64,000 bases of DNA from Hoplostethus atlanticus (lineage: Eukaryota > Chordata > Actinopteri > Trachichthyiformes > Trachichthyidae): NCBI GenBank assembly GCA_034670405.1, contig JAXDDX010000005.1, forward strand, positions 5,771,001 to 5,835,000, given 5' to 3'. Below are positions 13,256 through 25,311 of this stretch, one piece after another; position 1 is the first letter of the stretch, and each line of letters begins with the position of its first letter. A program made the position numbers and the translations under genes. Below the pieces are notes generated by a model. It searched no databases, was not told where the DNA came from, and was given only the letters and a program-made list of their open reading frames with translations.

Positions 13256-13884
13256 ATACTAACCACAGCACAACGGATGCTGCTCTTGCCAGGAGATTGC
13301 GGTTCCCTCTTTAAATTGATCTCCATTTAACTCAACGAGGGAAACCAGGACTGAAACAAGATCACCAATCAATGACAACTGTCCTCCTCAACAGCCTGTG
13401 AACGTCAGGAGGAAAGCAGCTGTCAATCACTCAACCGCTGCCAGAGGGAAATATCAACGCGCGCGAAGAAGAAACCACCGGAGATGGTGACAACTTTGTC
13501 CACCGGCGTGTGAAGAGGTAATGGAGGCAGGGAAAATTGAGCGTGTTGAATATGTGGTAGGCCGGCGTGTGGCGTAGGTTGAGAAAGCAGGATGGTCGGG
13601 AGATATAATTGGAGGCAATATAAATGCTAAGCTTGTTACGGTGTGAGAGGAGGAAACTGGGGTGGGTTGGGGGGGCGGGGGGTGGCTTAATGTGGGCAGC
13701 AGAGGAAGATAGAGGGGGTGAATTTAAGTTCTACACAGCCACTAATAGGAGTTGTTTATTACTGGGATGACAGGGAGGGAATCAGGCCAGAATACAGATA
13801 AGGCTCAACTCCTATCAGTCCTAACTGTGGATGTCTGATGTAGACTATTGGAGCCATGGCAGAGACGGATGTATGGGGTTGTCA

Positions 13885-14235
13885 AAATGATATGACATGA
13901 TGGGGTTTTATTGATTACATATTTATTGCAATGTTGATCAACGCTATCAACGCTACACTGGTTGTCTATGGTAAACCCTTAACCTGAATTGGTTCTAATG
14001 AGACATTTTTTCCACAAGTATGCATGAATATGTTATATTATTATTAACAGCAGTAGTAATAGTAGTAGTAGTAGTAGAAGTCGTAGTAGTCGTAGTAGTA
14101 GCAGTAGCAGTAGTAGTAGAGGCACAAAATTTGGTGGATACCAAATCTCCCACATTACTTGGGCAATAAGAATTACACCGATTGACCAGATGATGGCGCA
14201 AGTAAGCAATTTTATGTTTTGGCCAATAACTCCTG
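13885..14235 (-). repeat. GACCGATAT-family partial copy with (TAG)n tract
   Basis: Contains 'TTATTGATTACATATTTATTGCAATG', 'ACTGGTTGTCTATGG' and 'CTAATGAGACATTTT', as in the other minus-oriented copies. An AGTAGTAGT-type trinucleotide tract (about 14049-14119) follows where other copies carry (TTA)n. The remainder of the element is replaced by unrelated DNA. Confidence 0.55.
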
Positions 14236-14808
14236 AACCACAAGGTCTAGAATCTATCTAAGATTCCTTGGTTCAAGGTGAAGTTGACGTCGCTACTGGC
14301 CGCCTCTAGTTAGCTTCAGCCTATTCTAATACATTACGGGTTACTTGATTTAAGGAAACTACTGACCGTACAGTTCTGATTTCTTAAATGTGTTGTAAGA
14401 TGAGGTGATATTTATTAATCTACTACCTTATAAGTGCACACTTTTGCATGCAAAGTCCTTCAACAAAAATGACATGTATGCCTGATGAAGACCAATGGAT
14501 GTCAATATGTTGCTGCCACAACTTTGGGATAAACACTGAGGGAGCATCATTCCAGTGTGTAGATATTTTCCTTCTTTTTTTATTGATTCATGCAATACCA
14601 AGCACCTGGCCTACTTCTTTTTGGATATGGATACATCATCCATATCCTCGACCTCATCCAGTGCTGCCAGGTGATTTTCAACAAAATCTATTGCTTTGTT
14701 TAGTTGCTGTAACACATGTAAATAGCGCTAGCCACCTAACCAGTGGGCCGACTTTGTTAACTTCCACGTCGTCTCCCTATTGTACACACTGGTATTTCGG
14801 CGAGTGAT

Positions 14809-15430
14809 GGCTTTTACGCCATTTTGAATTTTATGCAAAAACTATTTCTGCCTCAAAGTTGATCCAATCTCAACCAAATTTTACACACAGCACATATGGA
14901 CTTCTTAGATTACAGCTATTCCCCAGAGTTTTCAAAATCTGGCCGTGGTGCACCAATAAATTTGACAGACAAAGATGTGCTGCTAGAACACTTTGGGGTC
15001 CATTAGATACATATTTGTGATGGACCCCAAAGTGTGACAGACTCCTATTGGTTGCGCTCCATAGTGACACCATCAGGCCAACCTTGCAATAGCAACTACT
15101 TCTTTACAATTCTCCTCCACCAAATTTTGCACACAGCATGATTGAGCTACATCATGCCTCTTTCACAGATTTTTGATACTGATAACTCATAAGAACTTTA
15201 CATATGGGCCAAAGATTCTACGGCTCAACACAAATCTGTTGCACATATTTGTTTTTACTTCAGCCTTTACAGTTTTCAGCCATTTGGAATTTTCTGCAAA
15301 CATATTGTTTTTGTCATTTCTCCAGTTGATCCAAAGTTGATCCAGGCTCCACACCATTTTTCAAACAGCACATATGGACTTCCTAGAGTACCTAGAGTAC
15401 CTTACCTAGAGTTTTGAAAATCCAAACTGT
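14809..15430. repeat. Two diverged direct copies of a ~140-bp unit, about 475 bp apart
   Basis: The segment starting 'GCCATTTTGAATTTTATGCAAA' at about 14817 recurs as 'GCCATTTGGAATTTTCTGCAAA' at about 15279. Both continue through 'GTTGATCCAA' and 'CAGCACATATGGACTTC' to 'GAGTTTTCAAAATC / GAGTTTTGAAAATC'. A third partial match ('CCAAATTTTGCACACAGCA') lies at about 15119. This looks like one repeat unit amplified in tandem and then diverged. Family not recognised. Confidence 0.6.
14988..15035. repeat. Perfect 16-bp stem hairpin
   Basis: ACACTTTGGGGTCCAT (14988-15003) and its exact reverse complement (15020-15035) flank a 16-nt spacer. It lies between the two direct units above and may be the short inverted repeat of a small insertion. 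Confidence 0.7.
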
Positions 15431-15489
15431 TTGACAGTGGTGCACAATGCTAAAGCAACCAAATGTCACAAGCACGTTTGGGATGGGAT

Positions 15490-15597
15490 TTAATTACAGT
15501 CATTTAGCAGACGCTTTTATCCAAAGACTGAGACTGAGACTGACCCTGAGACTGAGAGTCTCATGCTCTACTGACTGAGCTGTCCGGGCCGACGACA
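15490..15597 (-). mobile_element. Truncated tRNA-Lys-derived SINE
   Basis: The minus strand reads GGCCCGGACAGCTCAGTCAG then TAGAGCATGAGACTCTCAGTCTCAGGGTC, close to the 5' half of a lysine tRNA with its A box. It then jumps to TTTGGATAAAAGCGTCTGCTAAATGA, a tail widely shared by fish SINEs. The B-box half is replaced by a short AGTCTC slippage repeat, so it should not be transcriptionally competent and is not a tRNA gene. Confidence 0.7.
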
Positions 15598-16431
15598 TCT
15601 GATCAGGAACAACCTGTGAATAGAACGTATTTCGATTACACCTCCCTTCCTGTTTGTGCATCTTTGTCATCCACTTTACGCACGCAGAGAAAGTCAGATC
15701 ATGTTTTCTCCAGTTTCTCTTATTTCTTCATGTGTATATGCTGAAACACAATTCACTTAACAGAACCGGGATTGTCTTAGAATAATATTGTGAGGTAAAA
15801 AAAAAAAAAGATTGCAAAAATAAATCGCTCAAAGAGTGGCTGATGTAAAATCACTCACGATTCTTCCACAACAACTCACCATCATCATTTCTGTCCACTA
15901 ACATAACAGTCCCTGTCAAAACGCGAATAGATTTTCTGTATTGGCTCACAGTGTCACCTGAGTTGGTGCTCCTCCTCCCATGTACTATGTGGCAAGTGTG
16001 TGGGGCTTTTTTTTTTTTTTATCACCCTAGCTCTCTTAGTGTGGCTAAATTGCAAACACTGCCTTGCAATTGGTACATAATTGCATCCTTGCTCCGATAC
16101 TTTCACCCTCAGGTCCAGTTGATCCTTTACCTGTGTCATTAGATGTGGAGAGCTCAGGGCACAATGGCCCAGCTTTGGAGGAGAACTGAGGAGTCTGTAA
16201 TTACACCCAGCTTTGATTACCTCTCATTTGGAGCGGGCCCGTTCAATAGCCATTACATGGAGACACTCCCCTGGCTGCTGCTTAATGGCCCACTGGCCCA
16301 GTTTTCATTTCCACTCTAACCTGCCGCCGTTAAGCTCACACAAAAAAAAGGGCTGCTCTTCAACACATCGCTGCTCAGGTCTTTTCTCTGACCAGTCGCC
16401 ATCGATCGCCGGGGGTACACACACCTGCCCA

Positions 16432-16432
<1 letters not shown>

Positions 16433-16465
<33 letters not shown>
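16433..16465. repeat. (CA)n microsatellite
   Basis: A CA run of about 16 units, slightly interrupted at its right edge. Confidence 0.95.
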
Positions 16466-16472
<7 letters not shown>

Positions 16473-16704
16473 ACTCATTCGACATAGAGCTTCTTTAAAT
16501 GGAAGAACACAAACCGCACAACAGGCTGACTGCAGTGCAGATTATATGAAGTGGCATAGATTGGGTTCAACTCAAGCAAATATTTGTGGATGGAAGCTGT
16601 CAATCATGCACATTTTGTGTGTTAATTACAAAGATTAAGTGTTTAAGGACATGAATTAGGAAATTACAGTCTCCCGGCAAAAGCAGCAACCCTTATACTT
16701 TGGT

Positions 16705-17122
16705 CAGGGTTTGATGGCTGATACTATCTTCGGTTGCCGATAGCTGATATTGCGCGCCAATCGTCAATATCTTTAAATTTGAGCATTTTCATGCCAGAAA
16801 ATTACAAGAATTCAGTGTTTTCCCCCAGAGTTGTGGAAAACCATCACGGGACACTAAAACTCTCCACCGGCAGCCATACTAATGAAATCCTTTTAGGTGG
16901 GTTAGCAGCTCCTTAAAGCAGGGTGAGTTAGGTTTCATTGCAGGTTTTACAGGCTGACACCCTCCTGAAGCTGTTGAGTAAAATCCTCTGGAATGATTTC
17001 TCTGGTCAGACGTCCGGCATAAAAAAAAATAATAATAATAATAGTGAATACTATATTCATGAACCTCTGTCATATCAGAGGTGGATGACACTGACTGGAT
17101 GATGTCTGATTATCGGTCTAAC
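16705..17122 (+). mobile_element. GACCGATAT-family copy
   Basis: Begins 'GGTTTGATGGCTGATACTATC', passes through 'GAATTCAGTGTTTTCCCCCAGAGTTGTGG', 'ACGGGACACTAAAACTCTCCACC', an (AAT)n tract and 'TCATATCAGAGGTGGATGACACTGACTGGATGATG', and ends 'GATTATCGGTCTAAC' at about 17122. The right terminus is clear and the left is worn. A similar internal block, 'TCCTTTTAGGTGGGTTAGCAGCTCCTTAA', is also found in the copy at 55112-55500. Confidence 0.65.
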
Positions 17123-17285
17123 CCGGGTGTGGATGTGATGGATTGTTATGGGCGGTGGCATTAAGTGAGGAACCCCAGCAGTAATCAATCAGGAGGGAAT
17201 TTCCAATAGACTTTCATTCATTGTCATTGTTTTCTCTCTATTGTTGCATTGTTTACTATTAGGGCTTCCTTACTTTCTCTTGACC

Positions 17286-17287
17286 GC

Positions 17288-17326
<39 letters not shown>
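17286..17326. repeat. (CA)n microsatellite
   Basis: A CA run of about 18 units with one CG interruption near its left edge. Confidence 0.95.
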
Positions 17327-17330
<4 letters not shown>

Positions 17331-17911
17331 CAGAAACCAAAGCCACCTGTGTCAGACGTCGGCTTTCCTCCCACATCGGTGCGTTGGTCTTTGATAAAGA
17401 CCTGTTACCACGGCAACACAGAGCTAAGTCACAGGAGGAGAATTGTTAGCCGGTGACCCCAAACCAGGGTGTGTGTGTTTTGGGGAAGGTAGCAGGCAAG
17501 AGAGACAGTTAATTACCGAATGTAAATTATGTTGTCAGAACAGCCATTCAAAAAGTGTCTCATCCTGCCTTCCTACTTCCCCATTCAATGCCGGTTTAAT
17601 AAGCATCCCTTCAATATATGGTCCCGCTGGATGCCCATCTGCATGAAACGCAATGTAATCTCCCGGTGACGGGCGCCGATCGTGTCTCACGGTCCTACCC
17701 GTGGCAACGTAGCGCGTGCAAAGCGCAGTCGTAGAAGACGGGAGTTGAAGATGCGGCTTCTTACCCCGTGTTGAACAACACACTGGCCCCAGGGTGCTTA
17801 AGAGTGACAGCGCGTGGAGTAAGGGGTTGCAGCGATGTATTGCGGGTGTTTTTTTCACATGCTTGTAGTGCATTATTTGTGAGACAGTTTTGATTTTGTC
17901 ATTGAGTTTGC

Positions 17912-18639
17912 CAGGGGCCGGTCTCACGAAGCAAGTTCAACATGTACGTTTCAACGTTCAACGTATGTTTGCGTTAGCTGGCTAGCTGTTTCAACCGAGG
18001 AGTTTCCAATCCAGCTGTGAGCATGTTGACAATGAAAGGGGCGGGGTTTGTAACAAATAGCCAATCGCATGCAATATTGACAAATCCAGAGCAGCGGATT
18101 TAACATAAAATAAGCTGTTGATTGAGCAAAAGTAAAATGATTCAGCAAGTAAAATGAAATAGAATAAAAGCACACAATTGTGGGGTTACTACTAACATTA
18201 CTGACATTTGTTTTTCTTTCAAGAAGAACAAACTATTAGAAGAAATAAATATGAGCAATACAAAAAAACAGTGACAATAGTATAGTAATAGGCTTATCAC
18301 TAAAGAGCCCTTCTTACTGTTAATTCATTAGTATCCCTCTGTACACTTATTTTTTCATGTTTTTGTTCACATCTGATTTTGTTCATGGAAATTTTACAGT
18401 AAAGATTGTCAAAAAAGGCGATGGCACTTTTCCAGAGAGCTGATTGGTGAGGAGGCGGGGCTTTTTATCCCTTGAGCCGATCATCTGAACATAACCTGCT
18501 CCGGAGCAGGTTAGCCATGCAGTGTAAGTCACCACGGTGATCTACCCAGCTATAAAGTGAGCCCCCCTTCGTGAGACTGAAAAGCCAGCAAAGTTTAGCA
18601 TGCTAACCCGCTAATCTCGCTTTGTGAGACAGGCCCCTG
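17912..18639. mobile_element. Non-autonomous DNA transposon with CCAGGGGCC terminal inverted repeats
   Basis: Left end CCAGGGGCCGGTCTCACGAAGC (17911 on) and right end GCTTTGTGAGACAGGCCCCTGG (to 18640) are inverted repeats of 22 bp with two mismatches. The interior is about 0.7 kb, non-coding, and contains a short palindrome CCTGCTCCGGAGCAGG at about 18497. The termini recall a common fish MITE type; I cannot assign the superfamily, because no convincing target-site duplication is visible. Confidence 0.6.
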
Positions 18640-18800
18640 GTTGCAAAGACAGATCATCATGAAGCCATACCAGCATGCACCATCGGTAGTTTTTTGTTGG
18701 TGGTTATTATCTTGACACAGGTTAGAATGAGACAGGCACAGACCACAGGCTGATCCAGGTTCAGATGTGTTTCCATTCTGTGTTCAATGTAGAAGTAAGT

Positions 18801-19140
18801 GTTAGACCGATATATGGAGCTGGTATTGGCTTTTTATCAAATGTTGGACATTGACCAGTCAGTGTCGTCCAACTCCGATATGATGCAGTTTTGATTGATT
18901 ACATATTTGCTGTAATAGTGTATTATAGGGGGACACTTGGATCAGGTTTCACACAAGTATGTATTATGTTTGTGTTATGATTATCCTGTGTTTCAACGGA
19001 GAGTTTTAGTGTCGCATGATCTAAGGAGGCTTTTCCACCCTGACAAGATTGAAATTCAGGGGGAAACACTGAATCCTTGTCAATTTTTGAAAATGTTTGG
19101 CATCAAAAGGATCAGATTTTCAAACCCTACTGGAGGATGA
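18801..19140 (-). mobile_element. GACCGATAT-family copy
   Basis: Starts GTTAGACCGATATATGGAGCTGG at 18801 and carries, in order, 'CAGTCAGTGTCGTCCAACTCCGATATGATGCAG', 'TTTCAACGGAGAGTTTTAGTG', 'GAGGCTTTTCCACCCTGACAAGATTGAAATTCAGGGGGAAACACTGAATCC' and 'GAAAATGTTTGGCATCAAAAGGATC'. The distal terminus is lost. Confidence 0.65.
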
Positions 19141-19231
19141 CATAACTTTTGACATCGGTTACGTAGTGAATTTAGATTGGAGCAGAGTTTGACCCAATCA
19201 ACCCTGATCTTGATTTGTGGTTAGCTCAACC

Positions 19232-19452
19232 ATTTAGACCAGGGGTGTCAAACCATGTGCCATGGAGGGCCGAGAGTATGCAGGTTTTCGTTCCAACCGA
19301 ACAATACACCAGGTGATTTCACTGATGATCACACCCTCAACCAGAGAGGAGGGGCTAATCAGTGAAATCACCTGGTGTATTGTTCGGTTGGAACGAAAAC
19401 CTGCATACTCTCGGCCCTCCATGGCACACGGTTTGACACCCCTGATTTAGAC
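19232..19452. mobile_element. Fold-back hAT MITE with 8-bp target-site duplication
   Basis: The element spans 19240-19444 (205 bp), starting CAGGGGTGTCAAACC and ending GGTTTGACACCCCTG. It is almost a complete palindrome: the two arms (roughly 85 bp each) match base for base except for about one A/G difference, around a short loop near 19325-19360. It is flanked by the identical octamer ATTTAGAC (19232-19239 and 19445-19452). CAG termini plus an 8-bp duplication identify the hAT superfamily. Arm identity and the intact duplication suggest a recent insertion. Confidence 0.9.
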
Positions 19453-20439
19453 TGTGTCCTGAAAAGAGGCAACTCTCAACGTCACGGGTTCTCGTGTTGT
19501 TTCTCGATTTGTGTTCTCACATTCCCACCCTCACCTGGAAATGTGGGAGCGACCGATGAGTGACTCCGGTGGCTGAATCCAGGTTATTAACATAGGGGGC
19601 ACTAACGTTTTTGTTTTTCAGCCACTTCATTCAGAGACGCATTATTTCTCAGATCAAGTCGGTATAGATTTCTTTCGGGTTTCTCGCAAATTACCTCTGA
19701 AGCGAAATCAATGAAATTACACGAGCCCCCGGGAATCTCGGGAACATTCGTCTCGCGCCGCCGAGGCTGGCCCCCACGAGCCTTGGCATTGCGTAAGCTC
19801 CTCTCCTCCCCCTCTTGAATCTTAACAGAGCTCTGGAGGGTTTACAAAAAAAAAAAGATAACAGTTTAAGAGCGGGGTGCTTGCAAGCCTCCGACACTTC
19901 CAAGCCCACCCCCCCCTCCACACACACATCACCCACCCCTGTATGTTATCTTAATTGTCCAAGACAGGCAGCCTCAAACTACAGACAAATCAAAAGAGAT
20001 CAACACGTTCATTTTAAATTGCGAGACCGTGCAGGCAAAGAGGAATCTCTAATTACTTATGGTAATACTCCGGCGATAGAGAGGCAGAGAGGGAGTGAGG
20101 CGGAAGGAGAGAGAGGAGGATGGAGAGGGGAGGTTGCGTTTGGTGTATCACTCAGGGTGTGCTTTAATTAAAACCAAAATTAATCTTTCGGATGTACGGG
20201 CTTGAGGAGAGGCAGACCTCTCTCTCTCGGTGTGTCCCCGGCGAGGAGCAAGAAGCCACTGAGAGGTAATTACCGTTATCTAACGGCTGTTTTATTAACA
20301 TGTGTCCTCAAAGAATGGAGGAGTTTAACTCGGCCCTTGCTCCGACCGATGCCACACTTGATAGACCCCCCCCAGAAAATGATTACAAAACGGAAAAAGC
20401 GGGGCGCCCCATTCCTTTTCTCTTCATCCTGAAAAGAAA

Positions 20440-20680
20440 ATAGAGAGAGAGCTTTTTTTTTACCACACTACTCCCCACTCTTCAAATTTCCTCCAGGGAG
20501 TGATATTTCTTCAGATAGATGGATGGAGCGAGGAGGAAGAAAATGAACTGAGAGGAGAGAGGGGGAGGGAGGGGGAGAGGGACATATAGGAGAGAAGAGA
20601 TAGGAGGAAGAAACAGATGGGAGGAAAGACAGAGATGGGGAGAGAGAGGAAGAAAGTGAAGGAGAGGATAGATCAACGAA
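20440..20680. repeat. Purine-rich (GA/GGA) imperfect tract
   Basis: The + strand from about 20510 to 20680 is almost all purine, in imperfect GAGAGG/GGAGGAAG words. Open frames on the opposite strand (Ser/Leu/Pro-rich) are a composition effect. Confidence 0.7.
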
Positions 20681-21059
20681 AAGATTCTGCGGCCTTAGTG
20701 GTGAGCAGAATGAGAGAGAAAGCACACATGCCAACAGTCAGTAATTACACGCCAATCATCCACCCGCAGGCCAGCGCAGGGATTAACTAAGCGGAGAAAA
20801 CGCAGGAGAAATTCAATTAAAAAACAAATTAATAAACGGGCAGTTTTTCCTCTGGCCACCGGGAGCAGCTGAGGGGCGGGATCAGGACTGGTTGTGTTGG
20901 TCGATCATTGGGAACATGAAGGAGGTAGGGATGTGATTGGTGGTGGTGGGATGTGAAATGGGATGATTGAATATGATGTGAGACTATTGCATGTGGATTT
21001 TTTAATTTGGTATGCTTTAATTAATCCTCCAAGTAGGAAATGTGGTGCTCCATGGTAAC

Positions 21060-21480
21060 ACTTAAGCATACAGCATATTGAGTGATAGTAGGCTCCATGC
21101 TAACACTTTAACGTACACTATGTTGAGTGATAGTAGGCTCCATGCTAACACTTTAACGTACACTATGTTGAGTGATAGTAGGCTCCATGCTAACACTTTA
21201 ACGTACACTATGTTGAGTGATAGTAGGCTCCATGCTAACACTTTAACCTACACTATGTTGAGTGATAGTAGGCTCCATGCTAACACTTTAGCGTACACTA
21301 TGTTGCGTGATAGTAGGCTCCATGCTAACACTTTAGCATACAGTATATTGAGTGATAGTAGGCTCCATGCTGACACTTTAGCGTACACTATATTGGATCA
21401 TAGTAGGATCCATGCTAACATTTTAGCATACACCATGTTGCGTGATAGCAGGCTCTATGCTAACACTTTAGCATACACTA
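21060..21480. repeat. Minisatellite, 45-bp unit, about nine copies
   Basis: The unit begins AGTGATAGTAGGCTCCATGC and ends ...TATGTTG, with an exact 45-bp period in the first five copies and increasing divergence to the right. Because 45 is a multiple of three and the chosen frame lacks stops, it gives a 158-codon open frame of 15-residue repeats (MLSDSRLHANTLTYT). There is no promoter, splice context or family match, so I treat this as non-coding. Confidence 0.9.
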
Positions 21481-21489
21481 AAGTGCTAG

Positions 21490-22730
21490 GATGGAGTACT
21501 GAGCCAGTGATCTCCCAAAGATACATGAATGATTTTGGTGTTCTCATCACTTAACAGCTTCAGTTGACCAGTGGGATAATCTACAAAAAACACTGTATTC
21601 CTTTAAGTGTCTTGCTCAAGGATACCTCGGCAGGACCACGGGAGATTAATTGACTTTGTGCTGAGCTTATGAAAAAAGGGTTTGTCTGCCCCATGTACAT
21701 CCCTGGTATGACTGACAGGGAAAGTGCATGGTTTCAAAACAAGAAAACGCTATGACATTGAACTACTCTGTGGTGAGAAGCTATGTTCTCCAAGACAATA
21801 TACATACTCTGGCTACCCTCCACGCTGAGATCCCCCCCCTCGGTTAACAAATCCATTATGGCTGTCGTCATCTTGGCGACAGGTCAACAGACTGGCCCTG
21901 GAAAAGCATTATTAACCAGGTAATTTGCAGATAATTAGACCATTGTTTGTTGGCACTTCAGTGGTGTACATTATTGCCTGCCTACGGCCGTGATTTATGA
22001 GTCCATAATTCAGATTCTACTACTCTAATTACATCCTTTTCAGCCCCTATTACTGGTGCTGTATTAATGGTGACAACTCAGTGTTGTTTGTGGGGAAATA
22101 TTTCGGAAAACAAAGGGAAAATCTGTTAGATGCATGACCTGCTGTTGATGTCGAGTGTTTCCCTGCAGTGTTTGTTCTTGTATAACACATGGACTTATTG
22201 CTAACCTCCCGACTCACACTAGTGAATGGAAACTGAAGCGTAATTCCTCTCCCAAAACATAATTTCCTTGAAAACAATCTGAGAAAAAAGTGGTAAGTTT
22301 AAAGCGTCATATCAAATACTACTATATGTATACGTATTTCTAAGTCATTCCAATGGGTTTTTTGTTTTGCAACTTACAGCCTCTTGACTCTTTCCCCCTA
22401 TCAAAAAGGTCCTCGGACTCTCAACTTGACGCTAAAGGACATGCTGCCAAATATTATTTCCATTTTCTAACGTATGCCGTCATTGGCATGGTATTAGTTA
22501 TTATAGGTATTAGTAACCAGTAGTATATCATTTTCACATGCAGCCCACAGTGCATCTTGGAGGCAGCCGTAATAGCCACAGCTTTCCCACTTGTAGAAAG
22601 TGGAAAATTACAGGTATTAAGTATTTACATCTGCAGTTTAGCAGCTCAATTAGAGCCCGGATTTCTCCTTACTCCTCTTTCTCCGCCATCTCTTACATTT
22701 GCCACAGTCTGAAGCACAGTCGCGCTTGAA
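21490..22730. other. Non-coding stretch
   Basis: No gene, clear repeat boundary or exon-like segment recognised. Confidence 0.45.
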
Positions 22731-22734
22731 TGTT

Positions 22735-24180
22735 TGTGAACCCTATAGGGGGTGGTCATTATTTCATATATTACAGAGAAATAACCTTTTAAAACTCTTA
22801 TCCAGACCTCAAATCTTAATGAAGATGTCCCACATAAAGAACATGCACAGGTAAATATGATATACGTTCCTTGTTTATTTAAGGAACGAATTTAAGGATA
22901 TCCCTGCGTGCAAAAATATGTGAACTCCTTCAATCAACGTCTCCTATAGTCATTGATCAGTCACTGGCATCTTCCTGGAGGGATTTTCTCCCACTCCTCC
23001 TTACAACTCAGTGAGGGTTGAGGTCTCACATGGTCAGCCTCTTCAGGTCCTGACACAACATGTCAATTGGATTTAGGTTAGGACTTTGACTCGGCCAATC
23101 CAAAACACTAAACAACTTCTTCCTAAACCATTCTTTGGTAGATTTTCTTGAATGTCATTTAGGATCACCGTCTTGTTGAACAGCCACTTTCAGCCCAGCT
23201 TTAGCTCTCAGACTGATGGGCTGACGTTCTGTTCATGAGTTCTCTGTCCCTCAGAATTCATGGTTCCCTTAATGATATTGTCCAGGTCCAGAGGAGGAAA
23301 AACAGCCCCAGAACATGACACTCCCATGGTCTGGGTTAATTTAGCGTTGGGCAGTTTTGGCTTGTCGTCAAATATGGCATTTTTAATTACGACCAAGCAG
23401 TTCATTTTTGGACTCATCTGTCCAGAGAACAGAATTCCAGAAATCCTCAGGCTTGTCCAGATGTTCTCTGGCAACTTAAAACAGGCAGCTTTGTTCTTTT
23501 TAGACAGCAGAGGATTCTTCCTCGCTACCCATTTCTATTCAGTGGTCTTATTGTTGATGGATGCACAATGACATCAGATGCAGCAATTGAGGCTTGTAGA
23601 TATCAGATGTTATTAGTGGGTTGTTTACTACAAGTTTTCGTATTTTTCTTGTGGCTCTTGGTGATATTTTAGAAGGGTATCCACGTCTACTCAGAGTTCT
23701 TTCCATTTGTACATTATGTGTCTCAGTGGACTGATGGAGCCCAAATCCTTTTTGATATGACTTTCTAACCTTCCCCAGACTGGTGCTCCCTCACTACTCT
23801 CTTCCTGAGGTTCTCTGAGGTCTCCTTAGATCACAGCATAGTTTTTCTTTCATGGTAACACCAAACTGACCAGGCTTCTCACCTGTATTTATGGTAACTC
23901 CACCAAGATCTGACCATTGATTGGTTAACTTCATACCCAATTATTTAGCACCTGATTCTTGATTTAACTAATGCAAGAGGCGGTTCACTTATTTTTGCAC
24001 CTGCACTAATTTGCTTTAAACTATTTTCATTTTATCACCTTCACAATTTCCTCTAAAAAACATGAAATTGATAAATAGAGATCTTCATTTCAAAACAAAT
24101 ATTTTTACTGTATGTGCCATATACAATGCAACCTTTCTAACAAATCATTATATCATTGGTTTACACGACCTTAATTACTA
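22735..24180 (-). pseudogene. Decayed Tc1-like transposon with transposase remnant
   Basis: Read on the minus strand, broken frames resemble a Tc1-type DDE transposase from about 23860 down to 22930. Recognisable pieces are 'GTMNSEGQRT' (about 23265-23235), 'STKEWFRKK' (about 23150-23110) and 'DWPSQS' followed by the NPI region (about 23095-23040). Stops and frameshifts interrupt every part, so no active transposase remains. An inner inverted repeat, GTGCAAAAATATGTGAAC at 22908-22925 and its complement with one mismatch at 23983-24000, flanks the coding remnant. The outer left end resembles TTGAATGTTTGTGAACCCTATAG at about 22726-22748. Confidence 0.7.
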
Positions 24181-24408
24181 AATTGATGACTAATACTGAT
24201 CTGTTCTAGCAAGGAGGGAGGCACTACCAGGGACGGATTAAACCAATCTGGGGCCCGGGGCACAATATTCACGAGGCCCCCCCAACAACACCAGAGAGTC
24301 TGTATCCAATACAATTTCACCAAGCATGTTTTGATTAGTCATGTGACTTAATCACCGGAAACAACACAACGCATGTGATATTATTAAAGGACCTACAAAA
24401 CGTTACAT

Positions 24409-24474
24409 TATTATTATTATTATTATTATTATTGTTATTTCACCCGTCACCAGCACTAACTGCTTAGGCGCTCG

Positions 24475-24556
<82 letters not shown>
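24409..24556. repeat. (ATT)n followed by (CT)n(CA)n microsatellites
   Basis: ATT units at 24409-24434, then CT units from about 24477 to 24535 running directly into CA units to 24556, all inside the hAT element. Confidence 0.95.
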
Positions 24557-24558
<2 letters not shown>

Positions 24559-25311
24559 ATTACGTTTGGTTTACTGTGCCGTTATCGCGCAATATAGCGA
24601 TCGGGGGCAGACTCACTGGACTTGGTAATGATTATTATAGTCCACAAATAATACTGCATGCAACAACCAACGTTACATGACTTACTCAGTCACAGCATGA
24701 TCAAAAATATTTTTGGGCGAATAACTCAGACCAAGCCTTGACGCGTACGGTCACACTAGGGTAAGCTAACGTTATTCGTTATGCGGGCAGCCATATTTGT
24801 TTACGTTACCATCGTAGCTAGCAAACATCACGTTACCTCGCAGAATGCATTGAATACTATACTGACATAAACATTAAATATGGCTGCGCCCATGTTGAGT
24901 AATTAATTAGCTTAGCATAACCAGTAACGTTACAAGTTTATAAAAAGCATTTTACACACCTCACATGTGCCAATACAATTTATACAAGCACCGGAAAGAA
25001 TCGGAATACACGCTTTGGCATCAATATTGGAAAACGCGTGAATAGTAAAGTAAATAAAAAAGTTATCAGCATGCAAATCATGATGTGACAGTGATTTTTT
25101 GTGATACAACAGCAACGAATAGTGCCCGTAACTACATCTTACAGCACACTATAGATAACACGATATAGGACCGATAGACAACCAAATTAGCGAACATGGT
25201 TACCTAGCCTGCCTGGGCCGGCCTAAGTTACATCTCCAAATGCCAAAGCAGCAGACACAGCATTGAGTAAGAAAAACCCATGGTCTTACCAGGCTTTATG
25301 CATTGTCTCCT

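Noticed and set aside
15495-15597. Lysine tRNA gene on the minus strand
   Set aside because: Only the 5' half resembles the tRNA; the anticodon and T arms are replaced by an AGTCTC repeat and a SINE tail.
21078-21554. 158-codon frame as a repeat protein gene, or the array as a CRISPR
   Set aside because: Units are contiguous 45-bp tandem copies without spacers, and the genome is eukaryotic; the frame is explained by a period divisible by three.
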